Source: PALSA-188 sp963720075 (GTDB lineage: Bacteria; Acidobacteriota; Terriglobia; Terriglobales; Acidobacteriaceae). From it: DNA of 64,000 nt. Within the stretch, counting starts at the first letter, position 1; every line of letters starts with the position of its first letter. Location of the stretch: positions 142,713 through 206,712 of the forward strand of contig CAVREG010000012.1 of the NCBI GenBank assembly GCA_963720075.1. The letters run 5' to 3'. The position numbers and the translations under genes were made by a program. Positions 5,605-16,427 of the stretch are shown here, in pieces. Below the pieces are notes generated by a model. The model was not told the origin of the DNA. It searched no databases and worked only from the letters and a program-made list of their open reading frames with translations.

Positions 5605-8595
5605 CTAGCTACACCCGCTCGTGCTTCCGCAACTCATGCAGCGGTAGCAGCTTCCATTGCGCGTCATGATTGATCCGCAGAAGCTACAGGTTGGGGCGTC
5701 TCCTAAATCCACGATGCTGGATAAGGCGTCGGCGGCGTGAATTGATCCGGCCCCGGACATGGCGGGCGAGGGCGCCCGCCCCACACGATCCATTTCCGTT
5801 GGCTGAGAGCTGACAGCTGACAGCTTGGGCCTCAAAGTATCGAACAGCAGCTGCTGCTGGCCGGTCAGGAAACGCAACTGGAGCCAGCGGAAGATGTAGT
5901 CCATGACTGATTTGGCGTATCCGATTTCGGGAGTCTTGCTCCAGCCGCTGGGCTCGAAGCGCGTGTGAGCGAACTTCTCGCACAGCATCTTCAGCGGCAC
6001 GCCATGTTGCAGCGCGAGCGAGATCGAGCAGGAGAAGCTGTCCATGAGCCCGGAGACCGTGGATCCCTCTTTCGCCATGGTGACAAAAATTTCGCCAGGG
6101 CATCCGTCGGGATAAAGCCCGACCGTAATGTAGCCCTCGTGTCCTCCCACTTCGAACTTGTGGGTGACCGATGCGCGCTCTTCCGGCAGACGATGCCGAA
6201 CTGCCCGCGGAGGCCCAGTAAGACTCGCTTCTTCCTCGGCCGCAGCGGCCCGCTCCATATTCGCGCGCGCATCTTCTTTCTTGCTGAGCGCGGTCGTGCT
6301 GCCGGCGGTGCTCAGAGGCTGCGATTTCTTGCATCCATCGCGATACACGGCGACGGCCTTCAGGCCCAGCTTCCAAGCCTGAAGATAAGTCTCCATGATG
6401 TCTTCGACGGACGCGTTCTCCGGCAGATTCGCCGTCTTCGAAATTGCTCCGGAAATAAACGGCTGCGCCGCTGCCATCATTTTCAGATGCCCCAAATAAT
6501 GGATGGACCGAGTTCCCTTCGAAGGCTTGAACGAGCAATCAAAAACGGCAAGATGCTCGTCTTTAATTTCTGGCGCGCCCTCAATGGTGCCAGTGGCGTC
6601 AATGTAGCTGACAATTTTGTCAGTCTCATCGTGGGTATATCCCAACTTGAACAGCGCAGTAGGAACAGTCTGATTCACAATCTTGATCATCCCCCCACCA
6701 ACAAGCTTCTTGTACTTGACGAGCGCCAAATCCGGCTCGATGCCAGTAGTGTCGCAATCCATCATGAAACCGATCGTGCCTGTTGGGGCTAGGACGGTGA
6801 CTTGGGCGTTGCGGTAGCCGGATTTTTCGCCTTGAGCGAGGGCTTCGTCCCAGCATTGTTTGGAGGATTCGTACAGTGCGGGTGGGACGTTGGTTTTATT
6901 TATGTTGTTTACTGAGGCGCGGTGCATGCGGATCACGTCGAGGAAAGGTTCGCGGTTGATATACCAGCCGGGGCAGGCGCCGCCGGGCATGACGTTTTCG
7001 CCCAGGTTCGTTACGGCGAGACTGCGTTGTGTTGGTTCGGTGGCTGGGGTTAGGGGCGGGCATTGTTCGGCGATTTTTGCGGACTGTAAATATGCTTCGC
7101 CGCACATGATTGCGGTTACGCAGGCGGCGTAGTCGCGTCCGGCATCGGAGTCATAGGGTAGGCCTGCGGCCATTAATAATGCACCGAGATTTGCGTATCC
7201 CAGGCCTAGCGGGCGATAGTCGTGGGAATTCTTGCCGATCATTTCTGTGGGGTATCCCGCGTTGTCCACGAGAATTTCTTGCGCTGTAATCAGAATGTCA
7301 ACGGCGTGGCGATAGGCTTCGACGTCGAATGTTCCGTTGGGTGCGAACTTCAGCAGGTTCAGGCTCGCAAGATTGCAGGCAGAGTCGTCGAGGAACATGT
7401 ATTCAGAACATGGATTCGACGCATTGATGCGGTCGGTATTTTTCGACGTGTGCCAGCGATTGGTCGTGGTATCGAATTGCATTCCCGGATCGCCGCAGCG
7501 CCAGGTGGCGTCGGCAATTTTGTAGAGCAAGTCTTTGGCTTTGAACGTGTGCATCGGGCGTCCATCGCGGATGGCGCGAGTGGTGAAATTGGTGTCGCGC
7601 ATTACGGCGTACATGAAGTCGTCGGTGACGCGGACGGAGTTATTGGCGTTCTGAAAGAAGATGGAAGAGTACGCTTCGGAGTCGGGCGAAGATCCGTCGT
7701 ATCCCGCGGCGACCAGCGCGTGAGCTTTGGCTTCTTCTTTGGATTTGCATTCGATGAATTCAATGATGTCGGGATGCTCGATGTTGAGGATCACCATCTT
7801 TGCGGCGCGGCGAGTCTTGCCTCCCGATTTAATCACACCGGCGAAGGCGTCGAAGCCTTTCATGAAGCTCAGCGGACCGCTGGCGGTGCCGCCTCCGCTG
7901 AGGCCTTCGGTGGAGGAACGCAGAGATGAAAGATTGGTTCCGGTGCCGGATCCCCATTTGAACAACATGCCTTCGGTTTTCGCCAGAGTTAGGATTGAAT
8001 CCAGCGAGTCTTTGACCGAATTGATGAAGCACGCGGAACATTGCGGAGTTTTGTATCCGGTGACGCCGAATTCGACGCGTCCTGCAACGGGATTCCAGTG
8101 CCAATTTTGAGCGTCCGAATTGGGCTCGATGCGGTCACAGCCTACGTTGAACCACACGGGCGAGTTGAATGCGGCCAGTTGGCGAACGAGAATGTGGGCG
8201 AGCTCGTCGTGGAACGTTGCGCCGTCTTCGGCGGTTCTAAAGTAGCCTTGCGACATTCCCCAATCGCGGACGGTTTCAGCGACCCGTGTGATTAGAGCGC
8301 GTACTCCTGATTCGCGGTCTGAAGTCCCGACCGTCCCATGCAGGTATTTGCTGGCGACGATGTTTGTCGCCGTCATGGACCAGTCTTTGGGAGTTTCAAC
8401 GTCCTTTTGCTCGAAGATCACGTTGCCTTTGGCGTCGGTGATCTGTGCGAGTCGGAGTTCCCATTCGATTTCGTCGTAGGGGGAGACGCCGGGCTTGGTG
8501 AAAAGGCGGCGGAAGGTCAGGCCGGGGGCAGTCTTGGTGGGAGTCGAAGGGGCAGCAGGAGCAACGGTTTTGACGTCGGAGATCGTTTTTTCCAT
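5605..8595 (-). CDS. nrdJ: vitamin B12-dependent ribonucleoside reductase (class II)
   Basis: 996 residues. It reduces ribonucleotides to deoxyribonucleotides with adenosylcobalamin as radical generator, so it works without oxygen. Visible family motifs include CSACFINSV near residue 180, NPCSEYMFLDDSACNLASLN near 395, and APTGTIGFMMDCDTTGIEPD near 605. The last 27 residues form a Cys-rich zinc-ribbon tail (CSFCG...CYRCMSCGS) with the C-terminal redox cysteines. The start has AGGA upstream. A linker of about 30 residues before the tail is encoded by sequence that matches the dispersed GC-rich intergenic repeats of this genome (5752-5830), kept in frame. No cobalamin riboswitch is evident upstream. 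Confidence 0.95.
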   Translation of the reverse strand: MEKTISDVKTVAPAAPSTPTKTAPGLTFRRLFTKPGVSPYDEIEWELRLAQITDAKGNVIFEQKDVETPKDWSMTATNIVASKYLHGTVGTSDRESGVRALITRVAETVRDWGMSQGYFRTAEDGATFHDELAHILVRQLAAFNSPVWFNVGCDRIEPNSDAQNWHWNPVAGRVEFGVTGYKTPQCSACFINSVKDSLDSILTLAKTEGMLFKWGSGTGTNLSSLRSSTEGLSGGGTASGPLSFMKGFDAFAGVIKSGGKTRRAAKMVILNIEHPDIIEFIECKSKEEAKAHALVAAGYDGSSPDSEAYSSIFFQNANNSVRVTDDFMYAVMRDTNFTTRAIRDGRPMHTFKAKDLLYKIADATWRCGDPGMQFDTTTNRWHTSKNTDRINASNPCSEYMFLDDSACNLASLNLLKFAPNGTFDVEAYRHAVDILITAQEILVDNAGYPTEMIGKNSHDYRPLGLGYANLGALLMAAGLPYDSDAGRDYAACVTAIMCGEAYLQSAKIAEQCPPLTPATEPTQRSLAVTNLGENVMPGGACPGWYINREPFLDVIRMHRASVNNINKTNVPPALYESSKQCWDEALAQGEKSGYRNAQVTVLAPTGTIGFMMDCDTTGIEPDLALVKYKKLVGGGMIKIVNQTVPTALFKLGYTHDETDKIVSYIDATGTIEGAPEIKDEHLAVFDCSFKPSKGTRSIHYLGHLKMMAAAQPFISGAISKTANLPENASVEDIMETYLQAWKLGLKAVAVYRDGCKKSQPLSTAGSTTALSKKEDARANMERAAAAEEEASLTGPPRAVRHRLPEERASVTHKFEVGGHEGYITVGLYPDGCPGEIFVTMAKEGSTVSGLMDSFSCSISLALQHGVPLKMLCEKFAHTRFEPSGWSKTPEIGYAKSVMDYIFRWLQLRFLTGQQQLLFDTLRPKLSAVSSQPTEMDRVGRAPSPAMSGAGSIHAADALSSIVDLGDAPTCSFCGSIMTRNGSCYRCMSCGSTSGCS
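5752..5830. repeat. dispersed GC-rich repeat inside the nrdJ coding region
   Basis: Contains GGCGGGCGAGGGCGCCCGCC followed by GAGAGCTGACAGCTGACAGC. On the other strand the first part reads GGGGCGGGCGCCCTCGCCCG, closely matching the intergenic element at 22335 (GGGGCGGACGTCCTCGTCCG). The insert lies in a variable linker and keeps the nrdJ frame open. Confidence 0.6.
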
Positions 8596-8650
8596 GGGTG
8601 GAATCCTATTTATTAGATTGTGGTACGTTGGTCATTGATTCGTGGTGGTT

Positions 8651-8733
8651 GCGCCCTTTTTGGGCGCGTAAATCGGTTCGTTGCCTACCCAGCACTAACG
8701 TGCTGGGCTGTCACCTGTCGCCCCTTCCGGGGC
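8651..8733. repeat. triple-hairpin intergenic repeat upstream of nrdJ
   Basis: Three consecutive perfect stem-loops: GCGCCC/GGGCGC (8651-8667), CCCAGCAC/GTGCTGGG (8688-8707) and GCCCC/GGGGC (8720-8733). They lie between nrdJ and the next minus-strand gene, with no T-tract. The arrangement resembles REP-like intergenic elements and could end or stabilise the upstream transcript. Confidence 0.6.
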
Positions 8734-8787
8734 TGGAGCTTCGTTAATTCAGCCAACAATCTGATCAACCGGCCCGCGCTGACGCCG

Positions 8788-9297
8788 CTAGGTTCCGGTT
8801 CGGGCTAGCGACGATTCGTTCGTCGCATCTTCTCCGTTTTGGTCTTTTACGAAACTGTGTACTGTGAGATTGTCCGGCACCTCGGTGGTGGAATCTGATG
8901 AGGCGGAGGCCATCCACTCCTGAAGCGAGCGGTAACTTGTGCGGCGTTGATCGTCGTCTTCTATTACTGCATACCGAAAAAAGCATGGCTTCCTTAGTAA
9001 GAGTTCCCGCTCCGGAGTATTCGGCAGGAACAAACGACCCAGCGCCATACCCAGATCTTTGGCTTCTGCGATTCGAAACAGGGTAAGGGTTCGCTTCTCA
9101 TCGGGCACGGAATTGCTGCGAATCATCGTGGCGTCTTCTGCCAGCGCGAACAATCCCGGCTGACTGGGAACCAGCAAGACACTGAAACTCGACTCACACC
9201 GGCCCCACTTTGACCATTGCAGACGGCGATGATCGAGTTGAGCGGTGAAGCCGTGGCGGGCCAGGGAAGCCGAAACCAGGTTCGCGATGCCATCCAT
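8788..9297 (-). CDS. conserved hypothetical protein
   Basis: 169 residues with a strong AAGGAG five bases before the ATG at 9297. The N-terminal part (MDGIANLVSASLARHGF) looks amphipathic. A middle section reads as alternating strands and helices (SFSVLLVPSQPGLFALAED), and the C-terminus is disordered and Ser/Thr/Glu rich. No signal peptide, membrane segment or known catalytic motif is visible. It is separated from nrdJ by the triple-hairpin repeat, so it is probably a separate transcript. Function is unknown. Confidence 0.7.
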   Translation of the reverse strand: MDGIANLVSASLARHGFTAQLDHRRLQWSKWGRCESSFSVLLVPSQPGLFALAEDATMIRSNSVPDEKRTLTLFRIAEAKDLGMALGRLFLPNTPERELLLRKPCFFRYAVIEDDDQRRTSYRSLQEWMASASSDSTTEVPDNLTVHSFVKDQNGEDATNESSLARTGT

Positions 9298-9727
9298 GGA
9301 GACTCCTTATAGCTTCTTAGCGAAGGTGGCTTTGCTCCGAATCAAGGAGCTCATGCCAGCGTTGATTATCAAAATTGTCGCTCCCGTGGGGACGTTCGAC
9401 CAACGACTGTGCCGAACCGGGAACGGCCACCGCATAAATCCAAGTTCAGTTGCGGAATTCGATTTTTCGAGAGTGGCCAGGGTCACCTCAACCCTGGCGA
9501 ACCTCGTTCTATGGCGCGAATTTCGCTTTCGCCCCCTGTGTTTCGGAGGCGTTTCTGAACTGGGATGCCAAACAGTACTCCCGTATATGGTGCCTGTCAA
9601 TAGGGTATCACTACATATTGTATCTCAAAGAATTAACTGGCCTGATACGCGGTTCCTGTCCATTTTTCCACACAAGGGATAAGGTGGTAGAGGCTTGTAT
9701 GGGTGGACAGCCGACTGTGGCTGTCCC
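9298..9727. other. intergenic stretch without a supported gene
   Basis: Overlapping short open frames on both strands lack ribosome binding sites and protein-like composition. No RNA gene, hairpin terminator or repeat stands out. The stretch separates the AAGGAG-led 169-residue gene from the next small minus-strand gene. Confidence 0.5.
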
Positions 9728-10027
9728 CTACGCGGTCGCGCGGTATACATGCATCTTCTTCCTGCTGGCGGCTATTTCTGGGCTGATGGCTGGTTTTCGG
9801 TTTTGGGACGCCAATGGCATTGCTACATAAATGTCCTCAAAGATTGCTTTGGGCGCGACCCTGATGGTTCCGTCCGAAGATTCCACAAGGTAATCCCCTG
9901 GTTCTCCGCGATGTTTGCGACCGAGTGCATCGGTAAAGATGAGAGGCTCACTGAGTAGTTTGGCTCGAACTAAAAATCGTGTGCGATATGTCTTCCATTC
10001 ATTCGTATTCTGGCTCGTCGTCTTCAC
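9728..10027 (-). CDS. conserved small hypothetical protein
   Basis: 99 residues starting GTG at 10027, with GGAAG just upstream. The core reads YRTRFLVRAKLLSEPLIFTD, then GRKHRGEPGDYLVESSDG and PKAIFEDIYVAM. This looks like a compact beta-rich domain with a conserved Pro-Gly-Asp-Tyr turn. The last 25 residues are less orderly. It is cytoplasmic by composition. Function is unknown. Confidence 0.6.
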   Translation of the reverse strand: MKTTSQNTNEWKTYRTRFLVRAKLLSEPLIFTDALGRKHRGEPGDYLVESSDGTIRVAPKAIFEDIYVAMPLASQNRKPAISPEIAASRKKMHVYRATA

Positions 10028-10418
10028 CTGGCTTCCACCCTTGGGGGAGGGAAAGATTGATGGTTGAAGTTCAGATAATTCTGCGTGGCTGGTTTTCGGT
10101 TGAAGTGAGGACGAATATACACCCGCGAACCATACAGGTATGGTGCACCCAATGGGAATTCAGGAATGGGCGTCCCGTACGGGGCGTGAGGACCGAAAGT
10201 TTTTCCCGAGGGGATGTAACCCGCGCTGCGGACTGCTTTTATTTTGGACGGCAGAATTTGGAGGATGGAGTTGGATTTTTTGAAATCGTCATTTCCACAG
10301 AGATCGCACAGGAATTGCAGAAATGGGATGGACGGTCGAGCGATGTATTTGCAGCAGCCGACGGGATTCTGTGAAGTGCATCGGGACAGCACAGCTCGGG
10401 AGTTGCTGAAGATGAGCG

Positions 10419-10705
10419 CTACAGAAACTCTACGAACGAATCCTCTATGTCTGCTCCTGCGTTGTTGGCGACCCGCGTTGCGTGACGTTCTACGTTCTTC
10501 ATGAGGCCATCCAGGTAGTCACGGGAAGAGGAAATTGCGGCTATTCCAAGCGTAGCGTGATTCCAAAGTTGCTTGGATCCAATTCCGCCACAGCAACGTT
10601 GAAGTGGGCGCGGAGACGGTCTTTTAAGCTGCGCACGACTTGCCTTTTGTCTTTAAGGGACTGGGCGTGCTCGATGCGGAGTTCGAGGGTGAGGAAGGCG
10701 ATCAA
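10419..10705 (-). pseudogene. frameshifted DUF503 (YlxP-like) gene
   Basis: Reading the minus strand from a TTG at 10705 gives LIAFLTLELRIEHAQSLKDK, then VVRSLKDRLRAHFNVAVAEL, the characteristic start of DUF503/YlxP proteins. The frame then stops at a TAG. Shifting by one base near 10563-10575 restores LWNHATLGIAAISSSRDYLD and a proper C-terminus ending VEFL at 10419. A single-base deletion in the codons after DPSN explains the break. Downstream of infB is the usual place for this gene, usually followed by rbfA, which is not found here. It could be a true mutation or a sequencing/assembly error. Confidence 0.7.
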
Positions 10706-10830
10706 ACCGTCGTTGGTCGTTGGTCCTTTGAATTAGGAGTTAGATTCCACAAACGCAGCAGTCGGAGCTCAAGGAGGCGCAGTTTGTGACTTCTTGGGCG
10801 TTGCTCCGCGCGTACCTTCCAAAGGTAAGC

Positions 10831-11056
10831 TTACCGCAACCAGTAGTTGATCTTTATAACAATCTCCGAATCTACCGCAGTACCATTGCATGTCGCGGGT
10901 TCGTATCTTGACTTCTAACGGCCTCGATGCTTGCTTTGTTCGACTCGGGATTAACGCCAGAGACAACTTGAATATTATGTAGCATGCCGTCGGCGGCGAT
11001 CAGAGCGAAAAGGCCAATGTACCTTGCACGAGGGATTGCCACTGCGACGGGTTTCG
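10831..11056 (-). pseudogene. remnant of a TonB C-terminal domain, frameshifted
   Basis: Immediately after the infB stop, one minus-strand frame reads ARYIGLFALIAADGMLHNIQ, then VVSGVNPESNKASIEAVR. This is the conserved middle of a TonB C-terminal domain. A one-base shift continues as SRYEPATCNGTAVDSE and IVIKINYWLR before a TAA at 10831, matching the RYEP...NG.PV...I.INF.LR ending of that family. No proline-rich linker, membrane anchor or start codon is present, so this is a stranded fragment. Confidence 0.6.
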
Positions 11057-11059
11057 ATC

Positions 11060-13948
<2,889 letters not shown>

Positions 13949-14051
13949 CCGCCCTTTCGCACCCGGCAGTCCCGTTAAGTCTTCATATCAACCTCGGCAC
14001 CGGTTATCTGTTGCTGACTGCGTTTATCGAATACGCATTAATTATTTATAT

Positions 14052-15596
14052 TTAATTTTCCGAAGAATGATCTTTCACTGCTTCTTCGTGTTCCTGATCT
14101 TCTGACAACCCTGGGTCTTCAGGCGCAGATTCGGCTTCAGGTTCGGCCGCCGCAGCCTCGGAACTTTCTTCGGTTGACGCTTCTTCTGCCGGCTCGGTTT
14201 CTACCGATGTCTGAAGGTCTCCGAATTCAGCGCTAGCTACTTCGCCATCTTCCTGACTTTCCCCGACAACTGCGTCTTCAACGGGGAGTTCGCCTTCCTC
14301 AAGTGAAGACGCGGTCCCATCGAGTGTGGCGAAGTAATTATTCACCGCCAGGCTGATTTTTTCTACTGTTTTAGGCCCAATTCCTTCAATTGCTTCGAGC
14401 TGCTCGGGAGTCATATCGGCCAAAGCTTCGACCGTGGTGACGCCGGCGGCCGTGAGCTTCTCGACTAAACCTTCGCCGAGTCCCTCAACACTCTCGAGTG
14501 GAGTAGAAGTTGCCCCGACGAGCCGGGACATTTCCTGCTCGACTTCCTGACGCTTTTCTTCCTCGCTCTTGATGTCAATTTTCCATCCGAGAAGTTTGGC
14601 GGCGAGGCGGACGTTCTGTCCCTTCTTGCCGATGGCGAGGGAGAGTTGCGTGTCATCCACTACTACTTCGAGGTGCTTGTCGGAGGTATCAAGCACGGTG
14701 ACGCGGCTTACTTTGGCGGGCTGTAGGGCCTTTTCGGCGAAGGTTACGGCGTCCTCGTGGTATTCGATGATGTCAATTTTTTCGCCGCGCAATTCGCGGA
14801 TGATGGACTGCACCCGCATACCTTTCATTCCCACGCATGCGCCGACGGCGTCCACATCTTTGTCTTTGGACATAACCGCAATTTTCGTGCGTTCTCCCGC
14901 TTCGCGAGCGATGGCGCGGATTACAACGGTGCCGTCATAAATCTCCGGAACTTCGGTCTGGAAGAGATGCTGAACCAGTTCCGGCGCAGCGCGCGAAACC
15001 ACTACCGCCGGACCCTTGGACGCCCTTTCGACCCGCGCGATCACGACCCGCAAACGTTCGCCTATAGCAAACGACTCGAGGCGGGATTGCTCTTTGCGCG
15101 GCATGCGGGCTTCTGCCTTGCCGATATCGAAAATTATGTCTGGCCCTTCAATGCGCTTCACCGTGGCATTCACGATTTCATTGACGCGGCCAATGTATTC
15201 CTTGTAAACGGTGTCGCGTTCGGCTTCGCGGACTTTTTGAAAGATGACCTGCTTGGCTAGCTGGGCGGCGATGCGTCCCAGAATTCCCTCTGTAACTTTA
15301 GGGATTTGCAGTTCGCCGCCGACTTCCACGTTTGGATCAAGTTTGCGGGCGTCGAGTAGCGTCACTTGTAAAACCGGGTCTTCCACCTGTTCCGGATTTT
15401 CGACCACCGTCTTTACCGCGAATGCATGAATCTTGCCGGTGTCCTTATCCAGCTGAGCGCGCAAATTTTCCTGGGTTTTGTAATACTTTCGCGTGGCCAC
15501 GACGATAGCATCTTCAACGGCGCTGACCACGATTTGCGGATCAATTCCCTTTTCCCGGCTTAACGCGTCAATTGTGTTGTAGAGCTCACTTGCCAT
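14052..15596 (-). CDS. nusA: transcription termination/antitermination protein NusA
   Basis: 514 residues. It binds RNA polymerase and nascent RNA to control pausing, termination and antitermination. The N-terminal domain (residues 1-130) is followed by the S1 domain (VNATVKRIEGPDIIFDIG), then two KH domains (GACVGMKGMRVQSIIREL and LSLAIGKKGQNVRLAAKLLG). Next come helix-hairpin-helix repeats (EGLGEGLVEKL, IEGIGPKTVEKI) near 370-420. The last 85 residues are an acidic Glu/Ala/Ser-rich extension not found in the E. coli protein. It lies between rimP and infB, the standard order. Confidence 0.96.
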   Translation of the reverse strand: MASELYNTIDALSREKGIDPQIVVSAVEDAIVVATRKYYKTQENLRAQLDKDTGKIHAFAVKTVVENPEQVEDPVLQVTLLDARKLDPNVEVGGELQIPKVTEGILGRIAAQLAKQVIFQKVREAERDTVYKEYIGRVNEIVNATVKRIEGPDIIFDIGKAEARMPRKEQSRLESFAIGERLRVVIARVERASKGPAVVVSRAAPELVQHLFQTEVPEIYDGTVVIRAIAREAGERTKIAVMSKDKDVDAVGACVGMKGMRVQSIIRELRGEKIDIIEYHEDAVTFAEKALQPAKVSRVTVLDTSDKHLEVVVDDTQLSLAIGKKGQNVRLAAKLLGWKIDIKSEEEKRQEVEQEMSRLVGATSTPLESVEGLGEGLVEKLTAAGVTTVEALADMTPEQLEAIEGIGPKTVEKISLAVNNYFATLDGTASSLEEGELPVEDAVVGESQEDGEVASAEFGDLQTSVETEPAEEASTEESSEAAAAEPEAESAPEDPGLSEDQEHEEAVKDHSSEN

Positions 15597-15634
15597 AAAT
15601 TATTCCGCTTATGAAAATCACGCCATTTAACTAT

Positions 15635-16129
15635 TTAAAAGTTGGGTACCAAATTGGCCTTTTCAACGTTAGCCAGATCAATTTCTAATTTCTTGGCGCT
15701 CAAGTCTTCGGTGCGGGACTTTTTTCTCGCGCTGTTCACGTCGAGCGTCAGGCGTCCATTCTCGAATTTCTCCAACCTGCCCTCGAAGTGATGATTACCA
15801 TTCATCGGATTGCGAGTTTTCACTTTGATTCTGCTGCCAGTGAAGCGCTCAAAATCCACGGGCCGAAATAACTTACGATCCAATCCTGGCGACGACACCT
15901 CGAGAAGGTACGAATTTCCTGGAACCACATCCTCGACATCAAGAATAATTCCTAACTCCCGGCTGAATTCCGCGCAGTCCTCGTGGGTTACCCCGGCGGG
16001 CTTATCAATGAACACTCGCAACATGCGAGCCTTCCCGCCGCCTCGCAGCTCGACTTCCACTACCTCGAGTCCCCGAGAGCCTGCGACCCGGTCAGCAATC
16101 CCGCGCACCTGTTCGACATCAAATGCCAT
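15635..16129 (-). CDS. rimP: ribosome maturation factor RimP
   Basis: 164 residues. It assists late maturation of the 30S subunit. The N-terminal domain has GLEVVEVELRGGGKARMLRV and FIDKPAGVTHEDCAEFSREL, followed by YLLEVSSPGLDRKL and an SH3-like C-terminal domain. It is the first gene of the rimP-nusA-infB operon, 38 bases upstream of nusA. Its mRNA leader contains a terminator-like hairpin (16180-16203) downstream of a good promoter (16251-16279). Confidence 0.95.
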   Translation of the reverse strand: MAFDVEQVRGIADRVAGSRGLEVVEVELRGGGKARMLRVFIDKPAGVTHEDCAEFSRELGIILDVEDVVPGNSYLLEVSSPGLDRKLFRPVDFERFTGSRIKVKTRNPMNGNHHFEGRLEKFENGRLTLDVNSARKKSRTEDLSAKKLEIDLANVEKANLVPNF

Positions 16130-16179
16130 GAAACCAATAAGTTACAAAATGTGCCAGTGGACCGAAAAAACACCGGAAA

Positions 16180-16203
16180 CTAAAAAGTGGGCTTGCGCCC
16201 ACT
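16180..16203 (-). terminator. intrinsic-terminator-like hairpin in the rimP-nusA-infB leader
   Basis: On the minus strand: AGTGGGC, loop GCAA, GCCCACT, then TTTTTA. The 7-bp GC-rich stem with a GNRA-type loop and U-run is a textbook intrinsic terminator. It sits 51 bases upstream of the rimP ATG. No minus-strand gene lies upstream for it to terminate, so a leader attenuator is the simplest reading. Confidence 0.6.
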
Positions 16204-16250
16204 GGTGTGTTTCGCCAAATCCCGGTACTACACAACAGTTTCCAGATACA

Positions 16251-16279
16251 AATATACGCTGGCCGGAATTAAAAGACAA
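16251..16279 (-). promoter_or_regulatory. probable sigma-70 promoter of rimP-nusA-infB
   Basis: On the minus strand: TTGTCT (16279-16274), a 17-base spacer, then TATATT (16256-16251). The predicted transcript start near 16244 would give a leader of about 115 bases containing the terminator-like hairpin. Confidence 0.5.
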
Positions 16280-16389
16280 ACGTGACAGAGCGTTATCGCC
16301 CGCAACACTAACGCGTATTTTTGCGTCTAAGACGTTTAGGACGAGTTATTGCTCACCGCAACAGAAATGATCCGGTAGCGCGCAAAAGG

Positions 16390-16395
16390 TATAAT
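16390..16395 (+). promoter_or_regulatory. -10 element of the HtrA gene
   Basis: TATAAT 33 bases before the ATG at 16428. No good -35 box is seen, so control by an activator or an alternative sigma factor is possible. GGAGG precedes the start codon. Confidence 0.4.
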
Positions 16396-16427
16396 CTCAA
16401 AGCTCACATGTTTCTGGAGGAAGTCTA

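Noticed and set aside
7222..7929. A 235-codon plus-strand frame opposite nrdJ
   Set aside because: Val/Gly-rich antisense translation of nrdJ with no independent support.
8041..8616. Long plus-strand frames opposite nrdJ
   Set aside because: Shadow frames of a high-GC gene; the nrdJ reading is certain.
8596..8787. Cobalamin riboswitch upstream of the B12-dependent reductase
   Set aside because: The region contains only simple hairpin repeats; no B12-box-like sequence was recognised.
9979..10374. A 131-codon plus-strand frame
   Set aside because: Overlaps the better-supported small minus-strand gene and has no ribosome binding site or recognisable motif.
10024..10392. A 122-codon minus-strand frame whose stop overlaps the next small gene's GTG
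   Set aside because: Composition is unlike a folded protein (Pro/Tyr/Phe-rich, no repeating hydrophobic pattern), the opposite strand has an equally long frame, and it does not resemble rbfA, which would be expected here.
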